A stretch of 45,477 nucleotides of DNA from Chitinophagaceae bacterium (lineage in GTDB: Bacteria > Bacteroidota > Bacteroidia > Chitinophagales > Chitinophagaceae). The stretch lies in contig CANCPA010000010.1 in NCBI GenBank assembly GCA_947379895.1, positions 1-45,477 of the forward strand, in the 5' to 3' direction. The notes under the pieces are model-generated. The model was given only the letters and a program-made list of their open reading frames with translations, searched no databases and had not been told where the DNA came from. Below are positions 20,317-29,811 of the stretch, one piece after another. A program made the translations under genes and the position numbers. Every line of letters begins with the position of its first letter. Within the stretch, counting starts at the first letter, position 1.

Positions 20317-23300
20317 ATGTTACATGCTATTACATCGTTGCAGCTCAAACACAATTTCAATATAAAGTATTGCTTACTGTCTCTTACCCTTCTATTTTCA
20401 ATTGTATCAAATGCACAATTACAAGCCGACTTTATTGCTAGCAACACTTCAGGCTGTAGCCCTCTAGTAGTTTCCTTTACTAACACATCGAGAGGTATTT
20501 CAAACACTGCAAAATATCAATGGGATTTTGGAAATAGTAATTCTTCAACAAATAAAGATGCCGCTACAACTTACACAGCAGAACAATCTTTTATTGTGAC
20601 ACTTACTGTTACTGATAATAACGTTTCTTCTTCAAAATCAATGACGATCAATGTATTTAAAAGTCCTACACCTCAATTTTTTGTAAATAATACCACAGGC
20701 TGTCCGCCTTTTAATGCAACTTTCACAAGTACATCCTCTACTGGATCGGGTAATACAGTTTATTACTATTGGGATTTTGGAGATGGAAATACCATTAATG
20801 GAGATACAACATCACAAATAGTCAACCATAAATATACTTCAACAGGAATTTACACTGTAAAATTACAAGTGAAAACAAATACGGGTTGTGCTACAACATT
20901 AATGACTAAACCTAATTTGGTTAATGTTCAACCAAAACCTCTTGCTTCGTATGTACGTTCTAAAAACTTTTTGTGTAATAACTCAGGCGAAGCAATTACA
21001 TTTTCAAATAGTACTTCTGTAGATCAAGGAATTAAATATCTATGGAAATTTGGTGATGGCACTACTTCCAATGAAGTTTCTCCAACCCATCTTTACATTG
21101 GCAAGGGTACCTATTCTGATTCGTTGATTGCTACAAACTCGACTGGCTGTAGCGATACATTTCACTCCTCGACTCCTATTTTCAGTTCTACATTCAAATC
21201 AGATTTTGTGATTCCAAATTCTGGACTTTGCACAAACAATGACATCTTTTTCATAAATAATAGTAATACACTTCCCGATAACTCTAATTGGTATTTTCCT
21301 GGACAACCTACCCCAAACATTGGTATAAACACAAATAAATCATTTATTAAGGCAGGTATTTATAGTATTAAACTTGTGAATCAATTTGGGAATTGTATAG
21401 ATTCAATAACAAAAAAAGTTACCATTATACAAGGAATTACTTCTTTAGGCTTCACAATTAACCAAGTACCATTATGTGCCGGAAAAACATTAGTTACACT
21501 AAAAGATACTGCTGTACACAGTTCTACGTTATGGAATCTTCAAGGTAGTTCAGATACAATAAAATCAAATCCTGCACAATACACTTTCTCACATGATAGT
21601 ACACTTGTATTCTCACTTACTGTATCTAACTTAAACGGTTGTAAAGCAACCATACAAAAAACGATAGTAGTTAAACATACACCTGTTGTGATAAAATCAA
21701 AAACTATAGATCCTAGATACAATACTTCAGGATGTAAGGGACTAAAGGTTAAATTCTCTGCATTTCCTTCCGATAATATTGGCTCCTTTTTGTGGAGCTT
21801 TGGCGATTCAACATTTGCATCAGACTCTGCCCCCACTCACACATTTGATTCTGTTGGAAAATTTCCAGTCGAACTTAAATACACTACACTAGATGGATGT
21901 AATGATACGGCATGGCTTAAAAATATAGTTACCTATTCAAAACCTGCTCCTGCATTTACAGTTACCAATCAAGAAGTTTGCGGGGGTACTGCTCGTTTTA
22001 TTGATAAAACACCAAAGCCGGTATCAAGTTGGATGTGGTATTTTGGAGATAGCTCAAATACGCGAGGTTTTCGTAACTATAGTATCAGTGCTTCTCAAAA
22101 CCCAATACACTCTTATTTTGATACAGGCTATTACGACATCAAGTTTATTGCAACTAATGGCACATGTTCAGATTCTGTTACAGTTCAACGATATGTTCAC
22201 ATATTGGCTCCAATAGCAACTATCGACTCCATAAAATATACTTGTTCTGGCGCAAGAGACTCTGTTGTATTTTGGAATTATTACAAGAGTGTGGCTTCAG
22301 GAACATGGGATTTTGGCGATAATTCTGAGCTTTTGACTTTAGATACAACTATTCACTTTGTCACACATAAATATCCCAAAACAGGTACATACCGTGCAAT
22401 TCTAACCACTACATATGAAGGATGCACATCGAAAGACACTGCAACGGTTTATATACTTACCAAACAAAATCCTATTTTGTCTGCAAACTTAAGCGCTGTG
22501 TGTACAAACGATTCTATTAAAGTGATGATTGATACTTCTACCTTAGCTAAGAACCCTTCATCAATAAAAGATAGAAATTATTATAGTATTTTCGAATGGC
22601 AATATGGTGATTCTACCATTTTCACAAAGGGCTTAACTCAACAAACTAATTGGTACTATTCTTATCTTGGCATGCTTAAGGGGCTGATTCAAGGTAAGAC
22701 AAATCTGAGGGTAATTACCAAATCTCAAAACTTTGGCTGCTTAGATACTAGCAATTTCATTAATTTAAAGGTGAAAGGACCTTTCGCAGGATATTATATC
22801 AATACCCCTCAGGACTGTTTTAAACACCCACTTTCGTTCGTTGACACCTCAAAATTAAACTTCAATGTTGCAATCGATAAGTGGATATGGAACTTTGGAG
22901 ATGGCAACAATGATACCCTAACAACTAACGGCAATACAAGTCATAGCTTCAGCATTCCTGCTAAGTATCCTGTATCATTGAAAGTGATTGACAAAGACGG
23001 CTGTTTTGATGTTTCCAAAAAGGGAGATACTGCCATGCCAAGTGGACCAAAAGCAGATTTCAGTTGGTCACCCAATTCTATTCTTTCAGGTTCTACTGTT
23101 TCATTTATAAATAACACGAATACTTTTGAGAATAAGAAGGTTAATTATTCATGGACATTTTTTAGTGAAGGAATCAAGGATACTACTAGTTCTCCTCGCC
23201 ATATATATAACATGGTTGGAACAGACTCGGTGCAACTAATCGCTGTAAATCCTCAAAATGGCTGTAGCGATACTATTGCTAATTCTGTTGCCATTAAAAA

Positions 23301-25344
23301 AGTATTAGCAGCATTTTCCATCAAGTCTACTTACATTAATAATAATACTTGCCCTCCGATGCAAGCACTATTTACAAGCCGCTCCATCAATGCAGACAAA
23401 TTAAGTTGGAATTTTGGAGATGGTTCAGCAGGTAAATCTATTTCATCAGATACTTTTGCAAGCCATACTTACGATGAACCCGGTGTTTATAATGTAACCC
23501 TTTATACTTATAAAAATAATTTACCACTAGATTCTACTACTCAAATAATCGTTGTAAAGGGTGCTTATGCCTCTGTAACATCTGACCTAACGCATGGCTG
23601 TGTGCCTTCAACCATTAACATAAAAGCTTCTCTTGTAAATACAGCCACTGTTACTTGGGATTTTGGAGATGGAACTGTCATAGTCAATAGCCCCGATTCA
23701 ATGATTACCCATCAATATACATCCGTAGGAAATTACACTCCCCACATTTTGTTGACTGATATAAATGGTTGTAACTCTTCTTTCCCAACTCAGAAGCCTA
23801 TTTTTATTGATTCACTTCGTACTTCATTTTTAATTGACAAAGCTTCATTATGTGATACAGGTACCGTTAGTTTCATTCCATTTACAAATTGTTTCTCTGC
23901 TGATTCATTAAGAATGCCACTAAAAGTTCATTGGAGTTTTGGAACAGGCAATGAAGCGGATACTTCAAACGAATTAGCCCCTTCTTTCACTTACAAAGCA
24001 AATGGTCGGATGCCTGTAACTCAAACAATAACATCTGCTATTGGTTGTATTGCAACATTTAAAGATTTTGTAGAAATTAAACCATCTGCAAAAAGTATCA
24101 TTTCAGCCCCTTTGAATGTTTGTGAAGGCATGCCTGTAAATTTCTCTGCAACGCCCACTCACAATGGAAATATTCAATGGAATTGGAATTTTAATAACGG
24201 CAAAACATCTTCTTTACAAAACCCTTTACCCCAAATTTTTGTATCTGATAAAGATTCAATTAGTCATGATACTATTCAACTAATTACAACTCTAAATGAT
24301 TGTGTCGATACCACCTATTTTCGTCTTACAGTATATCCTAATCCACGAGTAAATCTTGTTCCAAAAACAAAAGCAATATGTAGTGGTGATACCGTAAAAT
24401 TAATTGCACATGGTGGTGCTATTTTTAAATGGAATCCTAGTATTTCATCAAATACTTTGGCAACTCCAATTGTCAGTCCCAAAAACACTACAACCTACAC
24501 TGTAGATGTAACTAATAAATATGGCTGTACTAGTAGTGATACAGCTTTCATTAAGGTCACACCTGGCATGAAAGAAACATTAACGTACCCAAAAGATACG
24601 TTTGTATGTCAAGGAATGAGCATACAATTGCCTGTTTCGGGTGCCGATAGTTATGTTTGGTTGAGTGATACTACTACACTTAGGAATTTCGCTAACAACT
24701 CATCAAGCCCAATTGCAACTCCTGTACATGCGACAACTACATATACGTTTATTGCAAGTGATAAAAATGGTTGTGCTGCAGAAACTGTGAATATTAATGT
24801 AACTACAGTACCATACCCTACACTTAAAACTGCAGATGCCATGACAATAGCAACAGGAAGTATTGTTTCGTTAAATGCTTCTGCTTCTTCGGATGTAGTT
24901 TCTTATCATTGGTCGCCTTCAGAATATTTAAGTAATCCTGATGCAGCAACACCAATTTGTTCTCCAAAAAACAACATGCTTTATTATGTTACTGTGGCAA
25001 ATCAATTTGGTTGTTCGGCTAAAGATTCAATCAGTATCCAACTTTCATGTTCTGAATCCCTCTTTGCACCCACAGGATTTCTTCCATCGAGTACATCAGG
25101 GAACGAAATTTTTTATCCAAAAGGACAGGGTGTAAGGGAAATAAAATTCCTAAGGATATATAATAGAAGCGGTGTGTTAATGTTTGAAAAGAACCATTTT
25201 CATCCAAATGAAAAAAATGATGGTTGGGATGGTACATACAGAGGGAATAAATGCCCTGCAGAAATTTATATTTATGTAATGGAAGCGATTTGCGATACCG
25301 GAGAAGTTTTTGAGAAAAAAGGCACTGTCGTATTAATCAGATAA
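20317..25344 (+). CDS. Giant PKD-repeat surface protein, paralogue of the 1894-6915 gene, T9SS type B sorting domain
   Basis: 1675 residues, with a signal peptide at 1-34 ending SNAQ, the same length as in the paralogue. The two proteins align from end to end without large gaps: both begin with SGCSPLVVSFTNT and WDFGNSNSS, share CPPFNATF/CAPFNVSF, RVITKS..GCLDTSNF and INLKVKGP, and end CSESLF...YNR.G...GWDGT.G.K...GTVVLIR/GTIVLIR. About 15 PKD-like repeats carry WDFGDG, WKFGDG, WSFGDS, WYFGDS, WNFGDG and variants, followed by Ig-like domains and the type B (CHU_C) CTD of ~95 residues. Predicted to be exported by T9SS and held at the cell surface or released. Identity to the paralogue looks like roughly 60-65 percent by eye, so this is an old duplication, not a recent one. 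Confidence 0.88.
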   Translation: MLHAITSLQLKHNFNIKYCLLSLTLLFSIVSNAQLQADFIASNTSGCSPLVVSFTNTSRGISNTAKYQWDFGNSNSSTNKDAATTYTAEQSFIVTLTVTDNNVSSSKSMTINVFKSPTPQFFVNNTTGCPPFNATFTSTSSTGSGNTVYYYWDFGDGNTINGDTTSQIVNHKYTSTGIYTVKLQVKTNTGCATTLMTKPNLVNVQPKPLASYVRSKNFLCNNSGEAITFSNSTSVDQGIKYLWKFGDGTTSNEVSPTHLYIGKGTYSDSLIATNSTGCSDTFHSSTPIFSSTFKSDFVIPNSGLCTNNDIFFINNSNTLPDNSNWYFPGQPTPNIGINTNKSFIKAGIYSIKLVNQFGNCIDSITKKVTIIQGITSLGFTINQVPLCAGKTLVTLKDTAVHSSTLWNLQGSSDTIKSNPAQYTFSHDSTLVFSLTVSNLNGCKATIQKTIVVKHTPVVIKSKTIDPRYNTSGCKGLKVKFSAFPSDNIGSFLWSFGDSTFASDSAPTHTFDSVGKFPVELKYTTLDGCNDTAWLKNIVTYSKPAPAFTVTNQEVCGGTARFIDKTPKPVSSWMWYFGDSSNTRGFRNYSISASQNPIHSYFDTGYYDIKFIATNGTCSDSVTVQRYVHILAPIATIDSIKYTCSGARDSVVFWNYYKSVASGTWDFGDNSELLTLDTTIHFVTHKYPKTGTYRAILTTTYEGCTSKDTATVYILTKQNPILSANLSAVCTNDSIKVMIDTSTLAKNPSSIKDRNYYSIFEWQYGDSTIFTKGLTQQTNWYYSYLGMLKGLIQGKTNLRVITKSQNFGCLDTSNFINLKVKGPFAGYYINTPQDCFKHPLSFVDTSKLNFNVAIDKWIWNFGDGNNDTLTTNGNTSHSFSIPAKYPVSLKVIDKDGCFDVSKKGDTAMPSGPKADFSWSPNSILSGSTVSFINNTNTFENKKVNYSWTFFSEGIKDTTSSPRHIYNMVGTDSVQLIAVNPQNGCSDTIANSVAIKKVLAAFSIKSTYINNNTCPPMQALFTSRSINADKLSWNFGDGSAGKSISSDTFASHTYDEPGVYNVTLYTYKNNLPLDSTTQIIVVKGAYASVTSDLTHGCVPSTINIKASLVNTATVTWDFGDGTVIVNSPDSMITHQYTSVGNYTPHILLTDINGCNSSFPTQKPIFIDSLRTSFLIDKASLCDTGTVSFIPFTNCFSADSLRMPLKVHWSFGTGNEADTSNELAPSFTYKANGRMPVTQTITSAIGCIATFKDFVEIKPSAKSIISAPLNVCEGMPVNFSATPTHNGNIQWNWNFNNGKTSSLQNPLPQIFVSDKDSISHDTIQLITTLNDCVDTTYFRLTVYPNPRVNLVPKTKAICSGDTVKLIAHGGAIFKWNPSISSNTLATPIVSPKNTTTYTVDVTNKYGCTSSDTAFIKVTPGMKETLTYPKDTFVCQGMSIQLPVSGADSYVWLSDTTTLRNFANNSSSPIATPVHATTTYTFIASDKNGCAAETVNINVTTVPYPTLKTADAMTIATGSIVSLNASASSDVVSYHWSPSEYLSNPDAATPICSPKNNMLYYVTVANQFGCSAKDSISIQLSCSESLFAPTGFLPSSTSGNEIFYPKGQGVREIKFLRIYNRSGVLMFEKNHFHPNEKNDGWDGTYRGNKCPAEIYIYVMEAICDTGEVFEKKGTVVLIR

Positions 25345-25556
25345 TTGATAGATAAAATAAAAATTAGGGAAGCAAATCAAAACTACTTCCTTATTAATTC
25401 AATGTTCCATTAAATTCAATAACTGACCAAATTATCTACAATATAAATAAGATACAAACTACAGACTAATCTCAAAAAACACCCTATGCAAATACTGATC
25501 ATTATCTATCTTTTGCTATTACCACTTATTTTTTAACCCATTAATACAAGTGCGGC

Positions 25557-25770
25557 AATCACTCAAGCACAATTTTTAACCACACAAGCACGTGCTTTAA
25601 CCACTCCCGTACTTACGGCAATCACTAAAGTACGTGCTGCAACCACTCCCGTACTTACGGCAACCACAAAAGAACGTGATTTAACCACTCCCATACTTAC
25701 GGCAATCACACAAGCACGTGCTTTAACCACTCAAGTACGTGCTGCAACCACACAAGCACGTGCTTGTGTG
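25557..25770. repeat. 21-bp tandem array with dyad-symmetric units (array 1)
   Basis: Ten consecutive 21-bp units without indels, 25557-25766. Two unit types are mixed: AACCACACAAGCACGTGCTTT-like (unit core AGCACGTGCT) and AACCACTCCC-GTACTTACGGC-like (core CCGTACTTACGG). In both types the dyad centre falls between unit positions 14 and 15. The last unit plus four bases forms a perfect 22-bp palindrome (25749-25770, halves CACACAAGCAC and GTGCTTGTGTG). A continuous reading frame of 7-codon repeats (TTPVLTA, ITKVRAA) crosses the array, but it has no start codon. Confidence 0.85.
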
Positions 25771-25838
25771 ACAAAAAAATCGAGTTTCAGAGTAAATTCA
25801 GTTTCAGAGATTGGTAATTTTAGTGCCTTTGTTAATAA

Positions 25839-26053
25839 CTCACCTTACGCAATAATTAATAAAGGTTATTAAGTCTAATTTATATTCTTCAACACAAAGA
25901 CACTAATACTCAAAGTAGCTCGAAGAAAAAATGAAGTATTGATACTTATGAAGTGCATTAAAGAACTTAGTGACTTTGCGACTTAGTTTCTTTGTGGCAA
26001 TAGAAATAAAAAAAGACAAAAAAACATTTGATTCAATCTATGCGTAAGGTGAG
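25839..26053. mobile_element. 215-bp MITE, CTCACC family, copy 2
   Basis: The ends CTCACCTTACGCA and TGCGTAAGGTGAG are perfect 13-bp inverted repeats. The flanks TTAATAA (25832-25838) and TGAATAA (26054-26060) match at 6 of 7. The body is nearly the same as copy 1 at 12014 and in the same orientation. The terminal repeats are better preserved than in copy 1. Confidence 0.8.
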
Positions 26054-26115
26054 TGAATAATTAAAAGCCATTAGTAAACTGTGTAATGAACACTTATAGA
26101 AAAATAAGATAGTAT

Positions 26116-26218
26116 GGGTGCATAAAAGTTTTTCAATGCATGTGGACACCGCTGTGAGGCAGACTGCCGTGGTTCGTGTTTCCACAAAAATCTTTAAGCT
26201 AAAAACTTTTATGCACCC
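26116..26218. mobile_element. 103-bp MITE-like element with 18-bp perfect terminal inverted repeats
   Basis: GGGTGCATAAAAGTTTTT (26116-26133) is the exact reverse complement of 26201-26218. The flanks GATAGTAT (26108-26115) and GATAGAAT (26219-26226) match at 7 of 8, consistent with an 8-bp target duplication. The interior is GC-richer than its surroundings and forms a second stem (TGTGGACAC near 26140, GTGTTTCCACA near 26177). It is unrelated to the CTCACC family. It lies 57 bp downstream of the glyS stop and could also act as its terminator. Confidence 0.75.
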
Positions 26219-26274
26219 GATAGAATTGAATGCATCAATTTTATGAAAAGAATTGTAGTACAAATTAATGTTTA

Positions 26275-27741
26275 CTAAAAAATCTCATTCAGTACTAAAT
26301 CCTTAACCTTATCCATAGAGATTCTTTCTTGAAGCATGCTATCTCGGTAACGGATAGTCACTGTTTTATCTTCTAAAGATTGATGATCGACTGTAACACA
26401 AAATGGAGTTCCAATTGCATCTTGACGGCGATATCGCTTTCCTATTGCATCTTTTTCTTCAAAGAAGCATTTAAAGTAAGGTTTACACTCGTCCATTAAT
26501 TCCCTTGCTAGTTCAGGTAAACCATCTTTTTTTGTTAATGGAAGAATAGCCAATTTATTAGGTGCGATCTTAGTAGGAATATGAAGTACCACACGACTAT
26601 CAGTTGTACCATCCTCCTTAGTGATTGTTTCTTCTTCGTATGAATTAGATAATATCAATAAGAACATACGATCCAAACCAATTGAAGTTTCAACGACATA
26701 AGGGATATAGTTGCCAAATGCCTTTCCTGTAGTTTCGTCAATATCATTATCAAAATACTGCATCTTCTTCTTGCTGTATAGTTGATGTTGTGTCAAATCG
26801 AAGTCACTACGCGAATGAATACCCTCTACTTCTTTGAAACCAAATGGAAATTCAAATTCAATATCGCATGCTTCTTTAGCATAGTGTGCCAACTTAACGT
26901 GGTCATGATAGCGATATTTCTCAGCATCAATACCCAAACTTAAATGCCATTGCAAACGTGCCTCTTTCCAGAATTTGTACCAAAATCCTTCTGTACCAGG
27001 ACGAACAAAAAACTGCATTTCCATTTGCTCAAATTCCCTCATACGAAAAATAAATTGACGAGCAACAATTTCATTTCTGAATGCCTTTCCTGTTTGTGCT
27101 ATACCAAAAGGAATTTTCATTCTTGCAGTCTTTTGAACATTCAAGAAGTTAACAAAGATTCCTTGTGCTGTTTCAGGACGCAGATAAATAGTATTTGCAT
27201 CTTCGGCTACTGAGCCAAGTTGCGTATCAAACATCAAATTAAACTGTCTAATTTCTGTCCAATTACTAGTTCCACTTACCGAACACACAATTTTATTATC
27301 TGCTAATAATTGTTTTAGAGAAACAAAATCTTCGGCAGCAAGAAGTATATCCATTTGTTTCAATAATGCTTCTGCTTCATCAGCTTTTCCTTCATTTGTA
27401 AGAATATCAGCTTTTGCTTCAATCAAATGATCCACACGGTAACGTTTCTTACTATCCTTGTTATCAATCATAGGATCACTAAAATTATCAACATGCCCAC
27501 TTGCCTTCCAAGTTGTCGGGTGCATAAAAATTGCAGCATCAATACCCACAATATTCTCATGCATCTGAGTCATGCTTTTCCACCAATAATCTCTGATATT
27601 CTTCTTTAATTCACTCCCATTTGGGCCATAATCATATACTGCACTTAGACCATCATAAATTTCACTTGATGGAAACACAAAGCCATATTCTTTGGCATGA
27701 GAAATAATTGACTGAAATATTTTATCTGATTGTACGCTCAT
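26275..27741 (-). CDS. glyS: Glycyl-tRNA synthetase (single-chain, eukaryote/archaea-like class IIa)
   Basis: 488 residues, the normal length for the homodimeric type. It charges tRNA-Gly with glycine in the cytoplasm. Class II signatures: motif 1 region GLSAVYDYGPNGSELKKNI near residue 28, motif 2 FRNEIVARQFIFRMREFEQ (~217-235) and motif 3 GLDRMFLLIL (~350). The C-terminal anticodon-binding domain begins near KIAPNKLAILPL (~390) and contains RYRRQDAIGTPFCVT. The ATG lies 10 nt after TATATTTG (minus strand), a perfect -7 box, but no -35-equivalent TTTG is placed 19 nt before it. Transcribed divergently from ridA; the gap is 197 bp. The alpha2 form, not the alpha2beta2 GlyQ/GlyS form, is standard in Bacteroidota. 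Confidence 0.96.
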   Translation of the reverse strand: MSVQSDKIFQSIISHAKEYGFVFPSSEIYDGLSAVYDYGPNGSELKKNIRDYWWKSMTQMHENIVGIDAAIFMHPTTWKASGHVDNFSDPMIDNKDSKKRYRVDHLIEAKADILTNEGKADEAEALLKQMDILLAAEDFVSLKQLLADNKIVCSVSGTSNWTEIRQFNLMFDTQLGSVAEDANTIYLRPETAQGIFVNFLNVQKTARMKIPFGIAQTGKAFRNEIVARQFIFRMREFEQMEMQFFVRPGTEGFWYKFWKEARLQWHLSLGIDAEKYRYHDHVKLAHYAKEACDIEFEFPFGFKEVEGIHSRSDFDLTQHQLYSKKKMQYFDNDIDETTGKAFGNYIPYVVETSIGLDRMFLLILSNSYEEETITKEDGTTDSRVVLHIPTKIAPNKLAILPLTKKDGLPELARELMDECKPYFKCFFEEKDAIGKRYRRQDAIGTPFCVTVDHQSLEDKTVTIRYRDSMLQERISMDKVKDLVLNEIF

Positions 27742-27938
27742 AAGGCTGCAAATATATAATAATGATTAAATGATTGGAGGGAAAGAAATGAATCATTTCA
27801 ACCAATGTTCAGTTCTCCGATCTTTTGAATAAAATACTTTGTGAATTTTAAGAAAAAGTTGACTAATCATTATATTTCTTCGAAGAAAACCACTAATGTT
27901 GCGACATAAAATAGCACTCACTTCAAAGATTATAGACT

Positions 27939-28325
27939 ATGCGAAAAACAATTATTAATACCCCCGATGCACCTAATCCAATTGGCCCTTATAGTCAGGC
28001 TGTACAAGCAGGTGATTGGCTTTTCATTAGTGGACAAATTGCTATAAATCCATCTTCAGGAGAACTTAATATTGCAACAATCCAAGCTGAAACTACTCAA
28101 GTAATGGAAAATCTAAAGGCAATACTTAAAGAAGCGAAATGCACATTTGAAAGTGTCGTTAAAACAACTATTTTTTTAAGTGATATGGAAATATTTGGAA
28201 CTGTTAATGAAATTTATGGCAGCTATTTTACCGGGGAATTTCCTGCTAGAGAAACCTTAGCAGTAAAAACTTTGCCTAAGAATGTAAATGTTGAAATCAG
28301 CATGGTAGCTATCAGCAGCAAGTGA
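27939..28325 (+). CDS. ridA: RidA family enamine/imine deaminase
   Basis: 128 residues, matching the family length of 125-130. RidA hydrolyses reactive 2-aminoacrylate and related enamines made by PLP enzymes such as threonine or serine dehydratase, releasing the keto acid and ammonia. Motifs seen: APNPIGPYSQAVQAGDWLFISGQ split over residues ~7-30 (GPYSQAV and ISGQI), and the C-terminal PARETLAVKTLPKNVNVEISM, where the Arg (about residue 104) contacts the substrate carboxylate and the Glu activates water. The protein acts as a cytoplasmic trimer. The gene stands alone between glyS (divergent) and galK (convergent), and no regulatory site is evident. Confidence 0.95.
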   Translation: MRKTIINTPDAPNPIGPYSQAVQAGDWLFISGQIAINPSSGELNIATIQAETTQVMENLKAILKEAKCTFESVVKTTIFLSDMEIFGTVNEIYGSYFTGEFPARETLAVKTLPKNVNVEISMVAISSK

Positions 28326-28414
28326 TGTGTGATGAGTAAAAAGCTATAAATTCTTAGTCATTTATGGTTTACAATCCTTACTAAACTCATAATTTATCAC
28401 TCATAGTTCATAAC

Positions 28415-29593
28415 TCAAGATAAGACTAACGGTATTTCCCTTGTACCGTCGGCTGTTTCTACCAAATACACTTCAGGAATAATATTGAAGGCCTTTTCAT
28501 AGGCAGATGCTATTTGTCCTATTACCTTATCTCTATTACTTTTATTAACCAAGTTAATAGTACAACCACCAAATCCTCCCCCCATCATTCTTGCACCAAT
28601 TACATCACTTTGAGAACGTGCTTCTTTTACCAAAAAATCCATCTCTTCACAACTAACCTCATACAACTCGCTCAATCCATGATGAGTCTGATACATTAAT
28701 TTTCCGAACTCAATTAAATTATTTTCTTTTAAATAAGTTGCGGCCTGCTTTGTACGTTCTATTTCTTGTGTAATATAAATACATCTATCATAAACCTCTT
28801 TACTAAAGTTTTCCATGAATTGTTCCACAACCTGCTTTTGAACATGCCTGAAAGAAGTTATCCTTTTGTTTAAAGATTGAAAAAAGCTCAACCCCTCCAT
28901 TGCCTCTTGATAGCGTTTATTATAACCACCATCGTTCAATTGATGATGAACTTTAGAATCTATTAATACCAATTCATAATCATTTGTTCCATCATTCAGC
29001 ATTAGGGGCAGGTACTCATAGTCGAGAGTGATACAATCCAAAAAAAGACAATGATCTTCTTTTCCATGTAAACTCGCAAACATATCCATGATCCCACATT
29101 TTGTACCTGCAAAACTGTGTTCGGCCTCCTGTGCAATTAATGCCAACTGTTTCTTTGACAAACCAATTTGAAAGATTTCATTCAAAGCGAAAACCAATCC
29201 TGCTTCTAAAGCAGCAGACGAAGATAGCCCCGCACCTTGTGGAATATTCCCTCCAAACAAGCAATTGAACCCACTAATTTCAAATTTTTGCTTTTTAAGT
29301 ATATGAAGAACACCTAACACATAATTTCTCCACCCCGATTGTTTGGTAATATTATTTAGTTCAACTGAGAAAGACTCTTCATTAATGTCGGCAGCCACAA
29401 AAGAGGCAGAATTCGTATGGTTTGGGGCAATAGCAAACCATATCCCCTTATTAATCGCAGCAGGCAGCACAAATCCTCCATTATAATCGACGTGTTCTCC
29501 TAACAAATTAACTCTTCCTGGAGAAAAGAACAATCTTGCTTCTTCAGGAAAATGTTGTTGATAATTTTGTAGTGCCTGTTGTGGAGTTTGCAT
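28415..29593 (-). CDS. galK: Galactokinase
   Basis: 392 residues, a usual length for GHMP galactokinases. It phosphorylates alpha-D-galactose to galactose-1-phosphate with ATP, the first committed step of the Leloir pathway. The galactokinase signature GRVNLLGEHVDYNGG is at 26-40. The GHMP ATP-binding motif PQGAGLSSSAALEAGL is near 115-130. AGTKCGIMDMFAS carries the catalytic Asp, and the C-terminal MGGGFGGCTINLV is near 345. Galactose mutarotase lies 218 bp upstream on the same strand, and the susCDE-like operon lies beyond it, also on the same strand, so the sugar genes form one functional group. No galT or galE is seen in the window. Confidence 0.95.
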   Translation of the reverse strand: MQTPQQALQNYQQHFPEEARLFFSPGRVNLLGEHVDYNGGFVLPAAINKGIWFAIAPNHTNSASFVAADINEESFSVELNNITKQSGWRNYVLGVLHILKKQKFEISGFNCLFGGNIPQGAGLSSSAALEAGLVFALNEIFQIGLSKKQLALIAQEAEHSFAGTKCGIMDMFASLHGKEDHCLFLDCITLDYEYLPLMLNDGTNDYELVLIDSKVHHQLNDGGYNKRYQEAMEGLSFFQSLNKRITSFRHVQKQVVEQFMENFSKEVYDRCIYITQEIERTKQAATYLKENNLIEFGKLMYQTHHGLSELYEVSCEEMDFLVKEARSQSDVIGARMMGGGFGGCTINLVNKSNRDKVIGQIASAYEKAFNIIPEVYLVETADGTREIPLVLS

Positions 29594-29811
29594 CTATTAA
29601 TTGTTGTTAAACTGTCATAATTAAAATTCAAAATATAGTTTCCAGAGTTTACAAGTTCTCTATTCCCAATTGATATTGAATTAAAAATGAAATGAGTTAT
29701 TCTATAAATACGCCTACTCATTTTAAAACCTTGATTAATAACCTATAAACACCTTTCGAATTAATTAATTCGCAAAACCTGTTAATTACCAAATCTAACT
29801 TATACAATCGT

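Noticed and set aside
25557-25770. CRISPR array.
   Set aside because: Units are contiguous with no unique spacers, and no cas genes are present.
25557-25861. Continuous frame of TTPVLTA/ITQARAL heptads across array 1 and into the MITE.
   Set aside because: No start codon, and a stop lies just before the array. A 21-bp period keeps any frame open once one unit is free of stops.
26033-26263. 76-codon minus-strand frame across the 103-bp element.
   Set aside because: It consists largely of the MITE and its flanks and has no protein-like features; the inverted repeats explain the sequence better.
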